From: Aurantiacibacter sp. MUD61
GTDB lineage: Bacteria; Pseudomonadota; Alphaproteobacteria; Sphingomonadales; Sphingomonadaceae
DNA length: 64,000 nucleotides
Assembly: GCF_027912455.1 (NCBI RefSeq)
Contig: NZ_CP115446.1
Span: 248,001 to 312,000 of the forward strand
Direction of reading: 5' to 3'
Positions within the stretch are counted from its first letter, which is position 1. Each line of letters begins with the position of its first letter. The position numbers and the translations under genes are program-made. Shown here one piece after another: positions 62,738 to 64,000 of this stretch. Below the pieces are notes generated by a model, which worked only from the letters and a program-made list of their open reading frames with translations, searched no databases and had not been told where the DNA came from.

Positions 62738-63345
62738 CCTTTCCCCCGACCTCCAGCCTGCCGCCGCTTTTCATCAAGGGCGACTGGCTGCCAGAGAGCC
62801 TGTGCACCCGCCTTTTCGAGGAAAGCCTTGCGAGCGAAAACGACTATGTCGAAGCCAAGGTGGCGTACAACAGGAAACGCGGCATTTTAAAACCCAGCAT
62901 CGTGGAGCCGAGAATTCGGCAGGCGTCCAAACGCAAATTGCCCGGAGAGTGGACGAAAATCTTTGCAGATCGCGTGCTGGCAGAGAAAGACGATATCGCA
63001 GAGGCACTGGGGTTCCGCTTTCCGGCGCAACCACATTTTCAGGTCGAGGCAGTCCACACGGGCGACGGTGGGCGTTTCGATATTCATATCGACACACTGC
63101 GCGGGCGTGAAAAAGCGCGCGTTATCACGGGGGTCTACTATTATTCGCGCGCGCCCCTGCCCTTCACTGGCGGCGAGTTGAACCTCTTCTCGCTGGACCG
63201 TCGGTCGAGCCGAGGTGTCGCGCCGACGCGCAATTCGATAGTCTTCTTCTCGTCGATTTTCCCTCACGAGATTGCGCCTGTGCGCGTACCGACCGGAGAG
63301 TTTGCGGATGGTCGATTCTCCGTGAACATCTGGCTGTCCGTGTGA
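62734..63345 (+). CDS. 2OG-Fe(II) dioxygenase (prolyl 4-hydroxylase-like)
   Basis: This 203-aa double-stranded beta-helix oxygenase has iron ligands H118-x-D120 (FDIHIDTLRG) and H178 (IFPHEIAPV). R194 of GRFSVNIW is suited to bind the 2-oxoglutarate carboxylate. The YYYSRAPLPFTGGELNLF stretch is typical of the P4H/Tpa1 group, which hydroxylates proline, lysine or small molecules. ATG 62734 overlaps the permease stop, and its TGA overlaps the GTG of the second kinase. With sulfotransferase and kinases it suggests a hydroxylate-then-modify chemistry, inferred. Confidence 0.82.
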   Translation: MTFPPTSSLPPLFIKGDWLPESLCTRLFEESLASENDYVEAKVAYNRKRGILKPSIVEPRIRQASKRKLPGEWTKIFADRVLAEKDDIAEALGFRFPAQPHFQVEAVHTGDGGRFDIHIDTLRGREKARVITGVYYYSRAPLPFTGGELNLFSLDRRSSRGVAPTRNSIVFFSSIFPHEIAPVRVPTGEFADGRFSVNIWLSV

Positions 63346-64000
63346 CGCTGCCATTCCCCTTCACCGTCTCGTGCGACATCGACCTCTCATCGCAAGTGAC
63401 GTTTCCGTTTGTCAGAGAGGGTGCAGACGTCTCCGTTGCGGAAGGAGAGGTGCCCGCAACGCTTCTCGAAAGCCCCACGCAATCGCCATACGAAATCGTC
63501 GATGGACAGTTCCTGCACCGCTTGCCTGACGGATCGCGTATACTCGTGCGAAACGGGACGCAGATCACCTACAGCCGCGGTTCGCTCACAACGGACCGGG
63601 ATCTCCTGCTCGCGCTGACCGGGCCGGCATGGAGCGCGCTTTGCTACCAGCGAGGGCTGATACCCCTGCATGCGAGTGCCAACATTTTCGGCCGAAGGGT
63701 GGTCGCTTTCGCCGGCCATTCGGGAGCAGGAAAATCGACGTTGGCAGCCGAGCTTGCGGCGCGTGGCCATAGGTTCTTCACCGATGATACGCTGATCTTC
63801 CCCGCGACCTCGAGCGAAGAGAACCTCCTCTGCTACCCGGGACAAAGGAGGCTCAGGCTCTGGCGCGATGCCTTGGACCGAATGGGATTGCCCGTGGGCG
63901 AGGCCGTGAGGGAAAATCGAAACACGAACAAACACTACGCCGATGCTGAAAATCGGGCTCCGGTGAGCATGGCCCCGCTAGCCACTTTAGTGATACTGCG
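63342..64000 (+). CDS. HprK-like P-loop kinase, second copy, 3'-truncated by the window
   Basis: An open frame from GTG 63342 (overlapping the oxygenase stop, GTGA) continues to the window edge, giving about 219 residues. It is clearly paralogous to the kinase at 59837: similar N-terminus (PFPFTVSCDIDL vs YPFTVSADIDLD), the CYQRGLI-x-x-HAS segment, Walker A GHSGAGKST and FFTDDTLIF, then PGQRRLRLWRDALDR. The remaining third lies outside the window. Two such kinases in one operon hint at more than one substrate or a kinase plus regulatory partner. Confidence 0.8.
   Translation, partial: MTLPFPFTVSCDIDLSSQVTFPFVREGADVSVAEGEVPATLLESPTQSPYEIVDGQFLHRLPDGSRILVRNGTQITYSRGSLTTDRDLLLALTGPAWSALCYQRGLIPLHASANIFGRRVVAFAGHSGAGKSTLAAELAARGHRFFTDDTLIFPATSSEENLLCYPGQRRLRLWRDALDRMGLPVGEAVRENRNTNKHYADAENRAPVSMAPLATLVIL

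Overview
The window is a 64 kb piece of an aerobic anoxygenic phototrophic alphaproteobacterium, most likely an Erythrobacter/Porphyrobacter-like member of the Sphingomonadales. The argument is the gene order of the photosynthesis cluster tail (bchH-bchL-bchM-lhaA-puhA-puhB-puhC-orf-acsF-puhE-hemA), combined with a cbb3 oxidase, TonB-dependent receptor, DcaP-type porin and high-GC coding style. The species is an inference; no rRNA or marker gene is present. I see no tRNA, rRNA, CRISPR array or insertion sequence.

Region 1 (1-9684, + strand) is the end of the photosynthesis gene cluster. It covers bacteriochlorophyll synthesis (Mg chelatase H, light-independent protochlorophyllide reductase L, methyltransferase M, oxidative cyclase AcsF), reaction-centre H subunit and assembly factors (PuhA/B/C/E, LhaA), and 5-aminolevulinate synthase. 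Most genes overlap by a few bases, and the run ends at a bidirectional terminator shared with a convergent lipoprotein-type cytochrome c.

Region 2 (10.2-23.5 kb) is an acetate-utilisation module. It has a DUF294 cNMP/CBS protein, a DEDDh exonuclease, a DUF4212/SSS symporter pair, a CrbS-like SSS-domain hybrid histidine kinase, a CrbR-like LuxR response regulator and acetyl-CoA synthetase, followed by a DcaP-like porin and an OmpW-family protein.

Region 3 (23.5-33.7 kb) is a microaerobic respiration regulon. It holds an Fnr/FixK-type regulator, ccoNOQP-ccoGHIS, a small secreted-looking protein and hemN. One perfect and two 8/10 FNR boxes lie at the regulator/ompW, ccoN and hemN promoters.

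Region 4 (33.7-40.4 kb) holds L-serine dehydratase and a putative uptake/hydrolysis unit: MFS transporter, alpha/beta hydrolase, TonB-dependent receptor and a divergent TetR regulator with a clear palindromic operator.

Region 5 (40.5-58.0 kb, - strand) is the most unusual part. It is a tightly coupled six-gene operon: a GlxA-like copper-radical oxidase without an obvious signal peptide, a short CFI-box-like membrane protein, a DUF6603-like protein, and three very large proteins (1109, 1868 and 884 aa) that I cannot assign. All five junctions are overlaps. I regard this as the best candidate for an undescribed system.

Region 6 (58.1-64.0 kb) contains a PF14907-type nucleotidyltransferase (-) and, divergently, HprK-like kinase, sulfotransferase, a permease/ASPIC fusion, a 2OG-Fe(II) oxygenase and a second HprK-like kinase that runs off the window. 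HprK-like kinases and nucleotidyltransferases of this kind are known from lasso-peptide (RiPP) clusters, so this may be the edge of one. Core macrocyclase genes are not in view. Three very short ORFs coupled to its genes are possible precursors, but none matches a lasso consensus convincingly.
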